This document shows, piece after piece, positions 52,771-62,289 of a stretch of DNA of 64,000 nucleotides. The notes below the pieces were generated by a model. The model was given only the letters and a program-made list of their open reading frames with translations. It searched no databases and was not told the DNA's origin. Position numbers and translations under genes: made by a program. Location of the stretch: NCBI GenBank assembly GCA_963921355.3, contig OZ001190.1, forward strand, positions 4,278,001-4,342,000. Reading direction: 5' to 3'. Source of the stretch: CAWUEZ02 sp963921355 (GTDB taxonomy: Bacteria > Pseudomonadota > Alphaproteobacteria > Thalassobaculales > Thalassobaculaceae). The first letter of the stretch is position 1, and the number at the start of each line of letters is the position of its first letter.

Positions 52771-53471
52771 ACGCTCTCCAGCAGAACCCGCGTCAGCTCC
52801 TCCGGCGCGTCGACCATGACGTCGTGGCCGACCGGGATCTCATGGCACGCCAGGCCGGCTGCCCGGCACTCGGCGAGGGCGGCATCGAAGTTCGGCGACG
52901 GATAGCCGGACGCCCGGATGTAGACCCGGTCGGTGATCCCATCGACCGCCCCGCTCAGGTGCAGACGCTCGGTGAAACAGGCCAGCGGCAGGTCGGAGCA
53001 CTTGCCATCGACCCAGGCGCGATCGGCCTCGTTGACCAGAAAAGTGGCGGCCGTGGTGGGCGGAATCCGCCATCCGGCCCCGCGGGTGCGCGCCGCCTCG
53101 AGCGTCGCCGCGACCTGTTCGGGGTTGCGCAGCTCCATCGCCGACTGGCCGTGCTTGGGATAGAAGGCGTCGAGATAGATCAGGGTCTTGATCCGGTCGG
53201 CCACGCGATCGGCGGCCCCGGTGATCACCATGCCGCCGTAGGAATGGCCGACCAGGACCACGTCGTTCAGCTCCTCCCAGGACAGCAGACCCACCACATC
53301 CTTGATATGGGTCATCAGACTGACGGTCTGGGACAGCAGGTGCGCCCGGTCGGCGAGCCCGCTCAGGGTCGGCGTGAACACCGTGTGCCCGGCGGCCCGC
53401 AACCGGTCGGCGACGCGGACCCAGCACCAGCCGCCATGCCAGGCGCCATGGACGAGAACAAAGGTGGTCAT
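52767..53471 (-). CDS. Alpha/beta hydrolase (EstC/MenH-like)
   Basis: 234 residues. VLVHGAWHGGWCW, the nucleophile elbow VGHSYGGMV and a late His (VGHDVMVDAPEEL) are seen. These hydrolases act on small esters or lactones; substrate unknown. It overlaps both the dapA-like gene upstream and the two-helix gene downstream by ATGA. Confidence 0.88.
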   Translation of the reverse strand: MTTFVLVHGAWHGGWCWVRVADRLRAAGHTVFTPTLSGLADRAHLLSQTVSLMTHIKDVVGLLSWEELNDVVLVGHSYGGMVITGAADRVADRIKTLIYLDAFYPKHGQSAMELRNPEQVAATLEAARTRGAGWRIPPTTAATFLVNEADRAWVDGKCSDLPLACFTERLHLSGAVDGITDRVYIRASGYPSPNFDAALAECRAAGLACHEIPVGHDVMVDAPEELTRVLLESV

Positions 53472-54367
53472 GCGCCAAGTCTCCCCAGATCGCGGGACCA
53501 GTGGTCGAGGATGGCCAGGCCGACCGGATGCGGGGCAAGGGCCGGGCCGCGGTCATGGACCGTGTCGAGGCCGACGCGGCGCGCGGCGATCCGCTTGCCG
53601 TAGCACAGCAGGTGGTCGATCGTGTGCATCAGGAAATGCAGCAGCGGCAGGATCCGCCTGAACTCCGCATCGGCGGCGTCGGCGTCGCCGGCGACATGCA
53701 GCTCGAAGATCCGGCTCTGGATGTCGCAGGTCTCGACCCCTGGGATCAGACCGGCGCAGCCGTGCCGCAGACTGTCGAGCAACTCGACCCCATTGCGGCC
53801 GTTGAACAACGCGAACACCCCACCCGACTGCTCCGCCAGTTGGCCGATGTAGAGACCGCTGCCCTCGGCCTTCAGGATCGACACGTTCGGGTGGCGGCGA
53901 TTCAGCTCGATCAGGCCGGCGTTCGACAAACCGATCCCGATGTATTCCGGCGCGTTCTGGATGCCGATCGGAATTGGCGAGGCGTCGGCGACCGCCCCGA
54001 AGAACCGGATCAGCTCCTCCTCGCTCGCCGATTTCACCGGCGGCGGTTGCAGCACCGCCCAGGCGGCCCCGGCATCGGCCGCATCGGCGACCCCTTCGAT
54101 CTGGCCACCGACCGTGTTGTCGGTCACCGTCACGCTGACCGGGACACGACCGTCGGTCGTGGCCAGCGTCCAGCGGGCATGGTCCCGTCTTTCGGCAACC
54201 GTCAGCTTGTTGCATTCGCTGGCCAGACCGCCGACCGCCAGGCCGTGGACACCGCCGGCGATACAGGCCTCGACCTGGGCGTCATTGGCGCCGCGGTCCA
54301 GAGCACCATCGCCCGAGAACAGAGCGTATAGCATCGGGTAGATGCCCTCGAGCGCACTCTCTGACAT
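53468..54367 (-). CDS. Dihydrodipicolinate synthase/N-acetylneuraminate lyase family protein
   Basis: 299 residues of the class I aldolase barrel. The GGVHGLAVGGLASE segment binds the pyruvate-like group and the Schiff-base Lys is in VSILKAEGSG. The YNxP motif of DHDPS reads QNAPEY, so it is a sub-family with another substrate. The ATG at 54367 is the start. It is the first gene of a coupled operon with the hydrolase. Confidence 0.87.
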   Translation of the reverse strand: MSESALEGIYPMLYALFSGDGALDRGANDAQVEACIAGGVHGLAVGGLASECNKLTVAERRDHARWTLATTDGRVPVSVTVTDNTVGGQIEGVADAADAGAAWAVLQPPPVKSASEEELIRFFGAVADASPIPIGIQNAPEYIGIGLSNAGLIELNRRHPNVSILKAEGSGLYIGQLAEQSGGVFALFNGRNGVELLDSLRHGCAGLIPGVETCDIQSRIFELHVAGDADAADAEFRRILPLLHFLMHTIDHLLCYGKRIAARRVGLDTVHDRGPALAPHPVGLAILDHWSRDLGRLGA

Positions 54368-54505
54368 GCCGTTCCTCCCTGGTGCCCGTCGGTGCACCGT
54401 CCGGATCGTGCAGGGCGGCGTCTCCCTTGGCAATGGGCCGGACCATCGGTCTTGCACCCGCCCGGGGCCGGCCCTACGTGCAAACGGTTCAGCTAGGAGA
54501 TCACC

Positions 54506-54895
54506 ATGCCCGACGCCGGATCGAACCCCGCCCCCGGATTTGCCAAGAACCCGTCCCACGCCGTGACCCTGTCGCCCGCCGGCAAGCGGGTGGTCGTCAC
54601 CGTCGGCGGCGAGGCCATCGCCGACAGCACACGGGCCCTGCTGTGCGAGGAAACCAACCACGGCCCGGTGTTCTACATCCCGATGACGGATACCCGTGTG
54701 GACGCGTTCACGCCGACCGAGAAGCGCACCTACTGCCCGTACAAGGGGCACGCGAGCCATTGGACGATCCGCGTTGGCGAGACCCGGGCCGATAATGCGG
54801 CCTGGTCCTACGATCTCCCTTATGACGAGGTCGTGGACCTGCAGAAGCACCTGGCCTTCTATCCGAACCGAGTCGACTCGATCGAGGTGTCGTAG
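54506..54895 (+). CDS. DUF427 domain protein
   Basis: 129 residues with the DUF427 pattern (RVVVTVGGEAIADSTRALLCEE in part; TYCPYKGHASHW; AWSYDLPYDEV). Function unknown, though the family fold is known to be a small beta barrel. The stop TAG (54893-54895) forms the start of a repeat copy. Confidence 0.9.
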   Translation: MPDAGSNPAPGFAKNPSHAVTLSPAGKRVVVTVGGEAIADSTRALLCEETNHGPVFYIPMTDTRVDAFTPTEKRTYCPYKGHASHWTIRVGETRADNAAWSYDLPYDEVVDLQKHLAFYPNRVDSIEVS

Positions 54896-55031
54896 ATCGG
54901 ATCACGTTCAGACGGAAGCACCCTGGCTTCCGTCTGAACTTGTGAATCCAATCTCATTCATAGAGGTAGAGCAGATTCACCGGTCGGATGGATCGCGGAT
55001 TGCGATTCCATCTGACTCGGACCTGCTGTAG
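54893..55031 (+). repeat. Double-hairpin dispersed repeat, copy 2
   Basis: Same orientation as copy 1. It shows the clearest arm: 54906-54919 pairs perfectly (14 bp) with 54926-54939 around a six-base loop. Starts TAGATCGGA, again using TAG as the stop of the upstream gene. Confidence 0.87.
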
Positions 55032-55082
55032 CCGCAAACCTGACCGGTTGCCCGGGGCCGGTGGCTGAGTCACATACGGAAC

Positions 55083-57539
55083 ATGAACGACCCCGCCCCT
55101 GCCCCCAACCTGCCGGCCGCCTTCGCGGACTGGTTCGCAGAAAAGGGCTGGAGTCCGCATCGCCACCAGTTGGAGATGCTCGCCGCCGCCCGGGCCGGGC
55201 GGTCGGCGTTGCTGATCGCCCCGACCGGTGGCGGCAAGACCCTGGCCGGGTTCCTGTCGACCCTGGTCGACCTGGCGGAGGCGCCGCGGGACGGACTGCA
55301 CACGCTCTACATCTCACCGCTGAAGGCGCTGGCGGTGGACATTCACCGCAACCTGACCGTCCCCGTCGAGGAAATGGGTCTGGCGGTCACCGCCGAAACC
55401 CGGACCGGCGACACCCCCGCCGGCAAACGCCAGCGCCAGCGCCGTCGTCCGCCGAACATCCTGCTGACAACGCCGGAGAGCCTTGCGCTGTTGCTCTCCT
55501 ATCCCGATGCCGCCGAGATCTTCGCCTCGCTCAGATCGGTGATCGTCGACGAGCTCCATGCCGTGGCCGGCACCAAGCGCGGCGAACTCCTGGCGCTTGC
55601 GCTCGCCCGGTTGTCGACGCTGGCGCCGGTGGCCCGCCGGGTCGGCCTATCCGCCACCGTTGCCCACCCCGCGGCGCTGGAGGCCTATCTGTCGAGGTCC
55701 GGCCGGGCGCCGGCGCCCGACGTTGCGATCGTGCGCGGGGGCGAAGCCGCCCGTGCCCAGGTCCAGATCCAGCTGCCGGACGGCCGGCTGCCGTGGTCCG
55801 GCCATATGGGTCTGCATTCCATCGACCGGATCTACGCCGCGATCCGGGCCCACGGAACGACCCTGGTCTTCGTCAACACCCGGGCCCAGGCGGAACTGAT
55901 CTTTCAGGCGCTCTGGCACGCCAACGAGGACCATCTGGCGATCGCCCTGCACCACGGCAGTCTAGCCGTCGAACAGCGCCGCAAGGTCGAGGCGCTGATG
56001 GCGGCCGGCGGCCTGCGGGCCGTGGTCGCCACCTCGTCGCTCGACCTCGGGATCGATTGGGCGGCGGTGGATCTGGTTCTGCAGGTCGGCGCGCCGAAAG
56101 GCGTGTCGCGGCTGCTGCAGCGGATCGGCCGGGCCAACCACCGGCTGGACGAGCCGAGTCGCGCCATTCTGATCCCGGCCAACCGGTTCGAGGTGCTGGA
56201 GTGCAAAGCCGCCCTGGACGCCATGCGCGCCGGCGAACTGGACGGTGATCCGCCGCGACCGGGAGGGCTGGACGTGCTCGCCCAGCACGTTCTCGGCACC
56301 GCCTGTTCCGGGCCGTTCGACCCGGACACGCTGTATCGGGAAGTGGTCGGCGCCGCCCCGTATGCCGATCTCGACCAACCGACCTTCGACGCCGTCGTCG
56401 ATTTCGTGCGCACGGGCGGGTACGCGCTGGCCGCCTATGAGCGGTTTCAGAAGATCCGCCAGCGACCCGACGGCCGTCTGGAGATCGCCGACCGCCGCAC
56501 CGCCCAGTCCTATCGCATGAACGTCGGCACCATTGTCGAGGCCACCACCCTCAAGGTCCGGCTGTCGCGCGGGCGCTTCCTCGGCGAGATCGAGGAGTAC
56601 TTCGTCCAGTGGCTGCGCCCGGGCGACACGTTCCTGTTCGCCGGACGCCTGCTGACCTTTCAGGGCCTGCGCGAGCACACCGTCGAATGCACGCCGGGTG
56701 GCGACGGCGAGCCCGCCATTCCGGCCTATGCCGGTGGCCGGCTGCCCCTGACCACCCAGCTCGCCGATCGAGTCCGCGCCATGCTGGAGGACCGCTCGCT
56801 CTGGCCCACCCTGCCCGGCCCGGTGGAAGAGTGGCTGGAACAGCAGCGCTGGCGATCGGTGCTGCCGAAGGCCGACTCGCTGCTGGTTGAGAGCTTTCCC
56901 CGGGGCGAGCGTGAGTATCTGGTCGCCTATACCTTCGCTGGCCGGAACGCGCACCAGACACTGGGCATGCTGCTGACCCGCCGGATGGAGCGCATGGGGC
57001 TCGGGCCGCTCGGATTCGTGGCGACGGACTACGTCATCGCGGTCTGGTCGGTGAAACCCTGTGAAGGCGCCGACGCGCTGTTCGACCAGGACATGCTCGG
57101 CGACGATCTCGAGGAGTGGATGGCGGAGTCCAGCCTGTTGAAACGGACCTTCCGCAACGTCGCCGTGATCGCGGGTCTGATCGAGCGCAAGCTGCCCGGT
57201 CACGAAAAGACCGGACGCCAGGTCACGTTCAACGCCGATCTGATCTACGACGTGCTGCGCCGCCATCAGCCCGACCACATCCTGTTGCGGGCCACGCGCG
57301 ACGATGCCGCCAGAGGGCTGACGGACATTCGCCGGCTCTCGGATCTGCTGGTCGGCGTGCAGGGGCGGATCGTGCACCGCCGGCTCGACCGGGTCTCCCC
57401 GCTCGCCGTACCCATCCTGCTGGAGGTCGGCCGCGAGCAGGTCGCCGGCGGCGCGGTCGAGGCGCTGATGGACGATTTCGCTGAGACCTTGATCGAAGAG
57501 GCGATTGGCGGCGAGATGCAGGCCAGCCTGCAACTCTAG
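55083..57539 (+). CDS. Ligase-associated DEXH helicase (Lhr-like)
   Basis: 818 residues. Walker A is APTGGGKTLAGF, the DEXH box is VDELHAV, motif III is GLSATVAHP and motif VI is LQRIGRANHR. The C-terminal part follows the Lhr/winged-helix plan. It belongs to a DNA repair set normally linked to an ATP-dependent ligase and the PdeM nuclease. The latter is downstream at 58269, after a GNAT gene. Start ATG 55083. Confidence 0.93.
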   Translation: MNDPAPAPNLPAAFADWFAEKGWSPHRHQLEMLAAARAGRSALLIAPTGGGKTLAGFLSTLVDLAEAPRDGLHTLYISPLKALAVDIHRNLTVPVEEMGLAVTAETRTGDTPAGKRQRQRRRPPNILLTTPESLALLLSYPDAAEIFASLRSVIVDELHAVAGTKRGELLALALARLSTLAPVARRVGLSATVAHPAALEAYLSRSGRAPAPDVAIVRGGEAARAQVQIQLPDGRLPWSGHMGLHSIDRIYAAIRAHGTTLVFVNTRAQAELIFQALWHANEDHLAIALHHGSLAVEQRRKVEALMAAGGLRAVVATSSLDLGIDWAAVDLVLQVGAPKGVSRLLQRIGRANHRLDEPSRAILIPANRFEVLECKAALDAMRAGELDGDPPRPGGLDVLAQHVLGTACSGPFDPDTLYREVVGAAPYADLDQPTFDAVVDFVRTGGYALAAYERFQKIRQRPDGRLEIADRRTAQSYRMNVGTIVEATTLKVRLSRGRFLGEIEEYFVQWLRPGDTFLFAGRLLTFQGLREHTVECTPGGDGEPAIPAYAGGRLPLTTQLADRVRAMLEDRSLWPTLPGPVEEWLEQQRWRSVLPKADSLLVESFPRGEREYLVAYTFAGRNAHQTLGMLLTRRMERMGLGPLGFVATDYVIAVWSVKPCEGADALFDQDMLGDDLEEWMAESSLLKRTFRNVAVIAGLIERKLPGHEKTGRQVTFNADLIYDVLRRHQPDHILLRATRDDAARGLTDIRRLSDLLVGVQGRIVHRRLDRVSPLAVPILLEVGREQVAGGAVEALMDDFAETLIEEAIGGEMQASLQL

Positions 57540-57552
57540 GGGAGGTCGCGCT

Positions 57553-58053
57553 GTGACCCCGCAGTCCAGTGAACAATCCGGTGAACATCCCACTTTGGTG
57601 CTGCGCCAGGCGGTCGAGACCGATTTGCCCATGCTCGCCGAATTGAACCGGCAGCTCCTGGAGGACGAGGGTCACCCGTTCGGCGGCTCGATCGACGATC
57701 TCATCGCCCGCCATCGCGAGTGGCTGCGGACCGGGGAGTGGACCCAGGACATCCTGGATCTGGACGGCGAGGTTGTGGGCTTCATCGTGCACATGCCGAA
57801 CCCCTTCCCGCTCCGTCCCGACCGCCCGGAGCTGTTCCTGCGCCAGTTCTGCATCGACCGCAAGCGCCGCGGCGCCGGTCTTGGTCGGGCCGGATTCGCG
57901 TTGTTCCTGCGGGACCGACTCGTCCCGGGCGGGCGGGTCACCCTGGATGTGCTGGAGACCAATCAGGCCGGCCAGGCGTTCTGGGAAGCTGTCGGGTGCC
58001 GACCCTTCTTCCGACGCATGGAGGCCTACCGCGACGGCGGTCCTTCGGCCTGA
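57553..58053 (+). CDS. GNAT N-acetyltransferase
   Basis: 166 residues. The acetyl-CoA loop is RRGAGLGRAGF, with LFLRQFCIDRK before it and NQAGQAFWEAVGC after. Start GTG 57553 has GGGAGG seven bases upstream. It sits between the Lhr-like helicase and PdeM in the same direction; its target is unknown. Confidence 0.88.
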   Translation: MTPQSSEQSGEHPTLVLRQAVETDLPMLAELNRQLLEDEGHPFGGSIDDLIARHREWLRTGEWTQDILDLDGEVVGFIVHMPNPFPLRPDRPELFLRQFCIDRKRRGAGLGRAGFALFLRDRLVPGGRVTLDVLETNQAGQAFWEAVGCRPFFRRMEAYRDGGPSA

Positions 58054-58121
58054 TCCGCCGCCCTGATCCGCTATCGTCGTGCGCGCGCCCGTGTCCTCTT
58101 GACGCCGAGGGGCGCACCTCC

Positions 58122-58258
58122 AGAGCAGATCCGAGTCAGATGGAATCGCCGCTGGCGATCCATCTGTCCGGTGAATCTGCTCTAACTTTCTGATTCAGAT
58201 CGGATTCACACGTTCTGGCGAAAACCACCGTGCTTCCGCCAGAACGTGATCCGATCTA
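58122..58258 (-). repeat. Double-hairpin dispersed repeat, copy 3 (inverted)
   Basis: Reverse complement of copies 1 and 2. The arm 58209-58220 pairs perfectly (12 bp) with 58237-58248. It ends 10 bases before the pdeM start. Confidence 0.87.
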
Positions 58259-58268
58259 CCGTCGCGCC

Positions 58269-58985
58269 ATGACCGAAGCGATCCCCCTTGTCGTCAACGG
58301 TTGCTCCCTGGCGGCCGACCCGTCGGGCGTGCTGCTGTGGCCGGCGACCGACAGCCTGATCGTCGCGGATCTGCACCTGGAGAAAGGCTCCAGCCTGGCG
58401 CGCCGGGGTGTGCTGCTGCCCCCGTATGACACCCGCGCCACCCTCGATCGGCTGGCCCGGGTCATCGACCGGGTTCAGCCGGCACGGGTGATCAGCCTCG
58501 GCGACAGTTTTCACGACCCGGCGGCGTCGGAACGCCTGGGCGATGCGGATCGACGGCTGTTGCTGGATCTGATGGCCGACCGGCAGTGGGTCTGGGTCAC
58601 CGGCAACCACGACCCGTTACCCCCCCGAGACCTGGGCGGATCGGTCGTCGACGAACTCACTGAAGGAGCCCTGACTTTCAGGCATGCAGCCACCCCTGCC
58701 GTCGCCCCTGGTGGGATCTCCGGTCACTACCATCCGGTGGCACGGCTTCGGGTACGAGGCCGCTCGGTTTCGGGCCGGTGCTTCGTCAACGACGGCCGGC
58801 GTCTGATCCTGCCGGCCTTCGGCGCCTATACCGGCGGGCTGGACGTCGGCGCGCCTGACCTGCGGACGCTGCTTGCTAAACGGTTCGAGGTGGCCCTGAT
58901 CGCGGGAGATCGGATCTGGCGGGTCCCTTCCAGCGAGTTGTCACGGCCACCGCCCCGCCCAGTCGAGGCCGCACGCCCGACCTGA
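58269..58985 (+). CDS. pdeM: Ligase-associated endonuclease PdeM
   Basis: 238 residues, metallophosphoesterase. Metal ligands: VADLHLEKG, SLGDSFHD, VTGNHDP and SGHYHPV. It works with the Lhr-like helicase upstream in a DNA damage response. ATG 58269; a TTG at 58230 in the same frame lies inside the repeat and is rejected. Confidence 0.92.
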   Translation: MTEAIPLVVNGCSLAADPSGVLLWPATDSLIVADLHLEKGSSLARRGVLLPPYDTRATLDRLARVIDRVQPARVISLGDSFHDPAASERLGDADRRLLLDLMADRQWVWVTGNHDPLPPRDLGGSVVDELTEGALTFRHAATPAVAPGGISGHYHPVARLRVRGRSVSGRCFVNDGRRLILPAFGAYTGGLDVGAPDLRTLLAKRFEVALIAGDRIWRVPSSELSRPPPRPVEAARPT

Positions 58986-58999
58986 CCGCCAAGCCGCTT

Positions 59000-60286
59000 C
59001 TAGTAATCGTCGTCCGCCGTCTGACGTCGACCGCTGCCCATGATCGCGCGCAGCCAGCGACTGACCGGGCTGGCGGCCTCGACCTCTTCCTCTTCGTCCT
59101 CCAGGTTGGCCATGGCCCGGACGTGCGCGACCTTGCGGTCGGCGATCTGTTGGCGGATCTCCTCGACGTCGGCGTCGACGCCACCGCCCTGCAACATCCG
59201 AAAGCCCAGTTCCAAGCCGAAGGCGGCGGCCTCATGATCATCGCAGTGATAAAGCACGCATCGGTTCGGACCCACCCGCTCAATTTCGCTCTTCAGATGT
59301 TCCGATTGTTCGTCCGTCAGGTCGCGCAGCGCCTCGTCCCAACTGACCTTAATCATCTGGATCGTATCGGCCGAGTTCCCGACATCTTTGAGACAGGACC
59401 AGGGCACCCCGTCCAGCGCCGCCGCCGCGTGATAGGTGCGCAGGCGCTCGACCACGTTCTGATAACGGTCCGGGTCCTCGATCACCTCGATATACGGCAG
59501 TTCGAAAATGAAGTGTCGCTGCCAGCCGAAGCTGGAGCGGCGCGCGAATTCCTTGAACTCCTCGGACAGCACGTTGGCCACGTGAATGTTGATCGAGATG
59601 ATGCGCTCAGTATTGGCCCGGTCGCGCATCAGGTGGAACAGCATGCGCTTGTCCAGGATCTCGGTGACCCGGTCGAACAGCCAGGGGTTCTGGCGGATCG
59701 AGGTGCCGAACATATCCTCCAGGTTCTCGATGTCGGACAGCAGTTCGTAGGCGACCACATCGGGTTCGTGCTGGTCGGCGAAGTCGTAGATCGGACGCTC
59801 GCGTACCAGGCTCGACAGATCCGCCGAATGCAGGGTCTCCTCGATCGTCAGGTAGCGGGCGAGATTCTCATCCTCGCTGTCGAAGTCGGACTCTTCGTCC
59901 TTGCCGTTCTCGTTGCGCGCCTGCTCCGTGAGCTTCCGGCAGCGCTCGACGAATTCCTCGATCCGCTGGCGCAGGTCGAACAACTCGCAGGTGATCGCCG
60001 CCTTGCTGTGCTCGATCAGCATGCGGGAGAGGTGTGAGATCTTGTAGTCGATGTCCGCGATGTCCGACCGGCTGGCGATGAAGCAGATCCGATGATGGGC
60101 CAAGGTGAAAACGCTGACCGCGTCCTCGTCGATACCGGTCAGAATCCGGTTCTTCAGAACCCGGAAGAAAAACGGATCCTCGACATGCGGGACCCGGTCC
60201 AGATCGACCAGGGCAGCCCACTCCGCCGAGTGCATGTCGCGCAACTCGGATGCGTGCTTTAAGAGCTCGACTTCCTTTGTTCGCAT
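59000..60286 (-). CDS. Degenerate EAL-domain protein beside mot genes
   Basis: 428 residues. A long helical N-terminal part (about 1-200) precedes a region like an EAL domain: SINIHVANVLSEEF, FELPYIEVIED, DVGNSADTIQMIKVSW and ELGFRMLQGGG. The catalytic EAL and DDFG motifs are missing or changed (DVGNS). It is therefore unlikely to hydrolyse c-di-GMP and may bind it or act as a scaffold. The C-terminal tail is acidic (DLEDEEEEVE). It lies downstream of motB on the same strand. Confidence 0.78.
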   Translation of the reverse strand: MRTKEVELLKHASELRDMHSAEWAALVDLDRVPHVEDPFFFRVLKNRILTGIDEDAVSVFTLAHHRICFIASRSDIADIDYKISHLSRMLIEHSKAAITCELFDLRQRIEEFVERCRKLTEQARNENGKDEESDFDSEDENLARYLTIEETLHSADLSSLVRERPIYDFADQHEPDVVAYELLSDIENLEDMFGTSIRQNPWLFDRVTEILDKRMLFHLMRDRANTERIISINIHVANVLSEEFKEFARRSSFGWQRHFIFELPYIEVIEDPDRYQNVVERLRTYHAAAALDGVPWSCLKDVGNSADTIQMIKVSWDEALRDLTDEQSEHLKSEIERVGPNRCVLYHCDDHEAAAFGLELGFRMLQGGGVDADVEEIRQQIADRKVAHVRAMANLEDEEEEVEAASPVSRWLRAIMGSGRRQTADDDY

Positions 60287-60316
60287 GGCGTCCCAACCGG
60301 TTCCGGCGCCTCGGGA

Positions 60317-61198
60317 TCAGTTCCTGGCGGGCGTCAGCGCCTCGACAAGACGTCCAGTCTCGACATCCACGTCCGGCACCACCACCAGAGACACCCGGCG
60401 ATTCTTCGCGCGCCCTTCAATAGTATCATTGCTGGCCTGGGGTTGGGTATCGGCGAAGCCTACCGCGCGCAGGCGGTCCGGTGGCATGCCGGAACCTACG
60501 AGGTGGCGAACCACGGCGGCCGCGCGGGCTGTCGACAGTTCCCAGTTCGACGGATAGAGCGCCGACGAGATCGGCAGATTGTCCGTGTGCCCTTCGACAT
60601 CGATGCGCGAATCCACGAATTCGAGGGCGGTCTGCATCTTCTCGATGACGCCGCGTCCGGCGACCGCCAGATCGGCCGAACCGGAGGGAAACAGGATGCG
60701 GTCGCGCATCTGAATGACGACCTGGTAGTTCACGATCTGGATTTCGATGCCGTCGAGCAGGGCGTTGGATTGCAGATGATACTGGAGCATGTTTGCGACA
60801 CGCTCGCTCCAGGCCTCGAGTTCGGCAACCCGCTCCAACTGCTCATCCGTCAGGGTTTCCCTCAGGTCTTCGGGTGCCTCGACTTCCGGCTCGGGCGGAT
60901 CGGTCACGCCGAAGGTCGGATCCGGTACTTCGATGACGGACTCGGTTCCTTCCATGATTCCGGGAACCTCTTCGGGCGCATCGCCCGGGTCCTCGAAGGT
61001 CGCCAGCGAGATCAGGATGACGAACAGGGTCAGCATCAGCGTGACCAGGTCCGTGTAGGTGATCATCCACTCTTCTTCGCCGGCGCCACTTGTCGGCATG
61101 GCCACCCGGGAGTCGCTGGAGCGCTTCAGTCCCGAGGCGATCGTGTTGCGTTCGGACTTCTTCGATGTGGCCCGCAGGCTTGATCCCAGAATGCTCAT
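60317..61198 (-). CDS. motB: Flagellar motor protein MotB
   Basis: 293 residues. The proton-channel Asp is in WMITYTDLVTLMLTLFVIL (part), then a plug and an OmpA-like peptidoglycan-binding domain (VEGHTDNLPISS; NWELSTARA). ATG at 61198 has GGAGG upstream; it follows motA by about 50 bases. It forms the flagellar stator with MotA. Confidence 0.93.
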   Translation of the reverse strand: MSILGSSLRATSKKSERNTIASGLKRSSDSRVAMPTSGAGEEEWMITYTDLVTLMLTLFVILISLATFEDPGDAPEEVPGIMEGTESVIEVPDPTFGVTDPPEPEVEAPEDLRETLTDEQLERVAELEAWSERVANMLQYHLQSNALLDGIEIQIVNYQVVIQMRDRILFPSGSADLAVAGRGVIEKMQTALEFVDSRIDVEGHTDNLPISSALYPSNWELSTARAAAVVRHLVGSGMPPDRLRAVGFADTQPQASNDTIEGRAKNRRVSLVVVPDVDVETGRLVEALTPARN

Positions 61199-61246
61199 GC
61201 CCACCTCCGCGCCCGCGGCGCAGGCGCGTCAATCGATGCATGGCGA

Positions 61247-62023
61247 TCAATCATGGATCTCATCCCGGAACGTCCGGACCAGGGTGTGCATGGCGTCGGC
61301 GATCGTGGCCGGCCCCCGCCCCATCCGCATCAGGATCACGCCCTCCAGCAGCACGTTCATCATCGCCACCCGCTGGGCAGTACGCTGCTCCAGTTTGATC
61401 GCGATCGGCTTGAAGACCATGTTGGCCAGCATCAAGCCGTAGACCGTGGTGATCAGGGCGATCGACATGTGGTGGCCGATCTCCCCGAGATCGCCGGAGC
61501 CGAGGTTGCCGAGCATCCCGATCAGGCCGACCAGGGTGCCGAGCATGCCGAAGGCCGGCGCGAAGGCGGCCAGCATCCGGAACAGTTTCGCGTCCGACGT
61601 CTCACGCTCGATCAGGCGCTGAATGCGCCAGTTCATGACGTGCATGATGTCGTCGACCGGCGTGCCGTCGATCGCGAACTGCAGCCCCAGACGCAGGAAC
61701 GGGTTGGTGAGTTTGCTGACCGCCTCCTGAGAAGCCTGCATGTCCTTGGCACTGTACAGGCGGGCGATCTCGACGATCCGCTTGATATCGGTGTTGATCG
61801 GCCGTTCATCGCGAAAGATTGCGACGAAGGATGTGAAGATCGACCAGAGTTGGGCCGACGGAAAGGCCAGCAGAGTGGCCGCGATGGTGCCACCCAAGAC
61901 CACGACCAGACCGATCGGGTTCCAGAAGTAATCCGCCTGGTCGGTGGAGAAAACGAAAACGAAGAACGCCAGGGACGAGACGCCCAGGAGCCCGAAGATC
62001 GTTGATGCCATTGTGTTGCGCAT
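61247..62023 (-). CDS. motA: Flagellar motor protein MotA
   Basis: 258 residues with four membrane segments, including FWNPIGLVVVLGGTIAATLLA in part and FGMLGTLVGLIGML. The conserved Pro and loop (DERPIN) are typical. ATG at 62023 with GAGGTGAG upstream is favoured over a longer frame from 62083. First gene of a motA-motB-EAL-like operon. Confidence 0.93.
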   Translation of the reverse strand: MRNTMASTIFGLLGVSSLAFFVFVFSTDQADYFWNPIGLVVVLGGTIAATLLAFPSAQLWSIFTSFVAIFRDERPINTDIKRIVEIARLYSAKDMQASQEAVSKLTNPFLRLGLQFAIDGTPVDDIMHVMNWRIQRLIERETSDAKLFRMLAAFAPAFGMLGTLVGLIGMLGNLGSGDLGEIGHHMSIALITTVYGLMLANMVFKPIAIKLEQRTAQRVAMMNVLLEGVILMRMGRGPATIADAMHTLVRTFRDEIHD

Positions 62024-62289
62024 CGGTGTCGACTCACCTCCGAAACCGGAAAAGCCACGCCGGCCCTGCGGGCAGCGGGACATTGTTCGACTTTTCGGCC
62101 GCTTTCCGGACCGTCACCCCTCTGCTTGTAGGGTGACGCCCGCAGCCCGCGACGACATTGACGCAGATCAAGCGGTTACCCGTTGTTCAACCGCAACAGG
62201 TGACGCCGCAGAGGGCATTTGATCTGGTGGTTCGGCGATCTACCTCCGGTGCACCGAATTCGAAACGCAGCGCCCAGAACCCACCGCCA

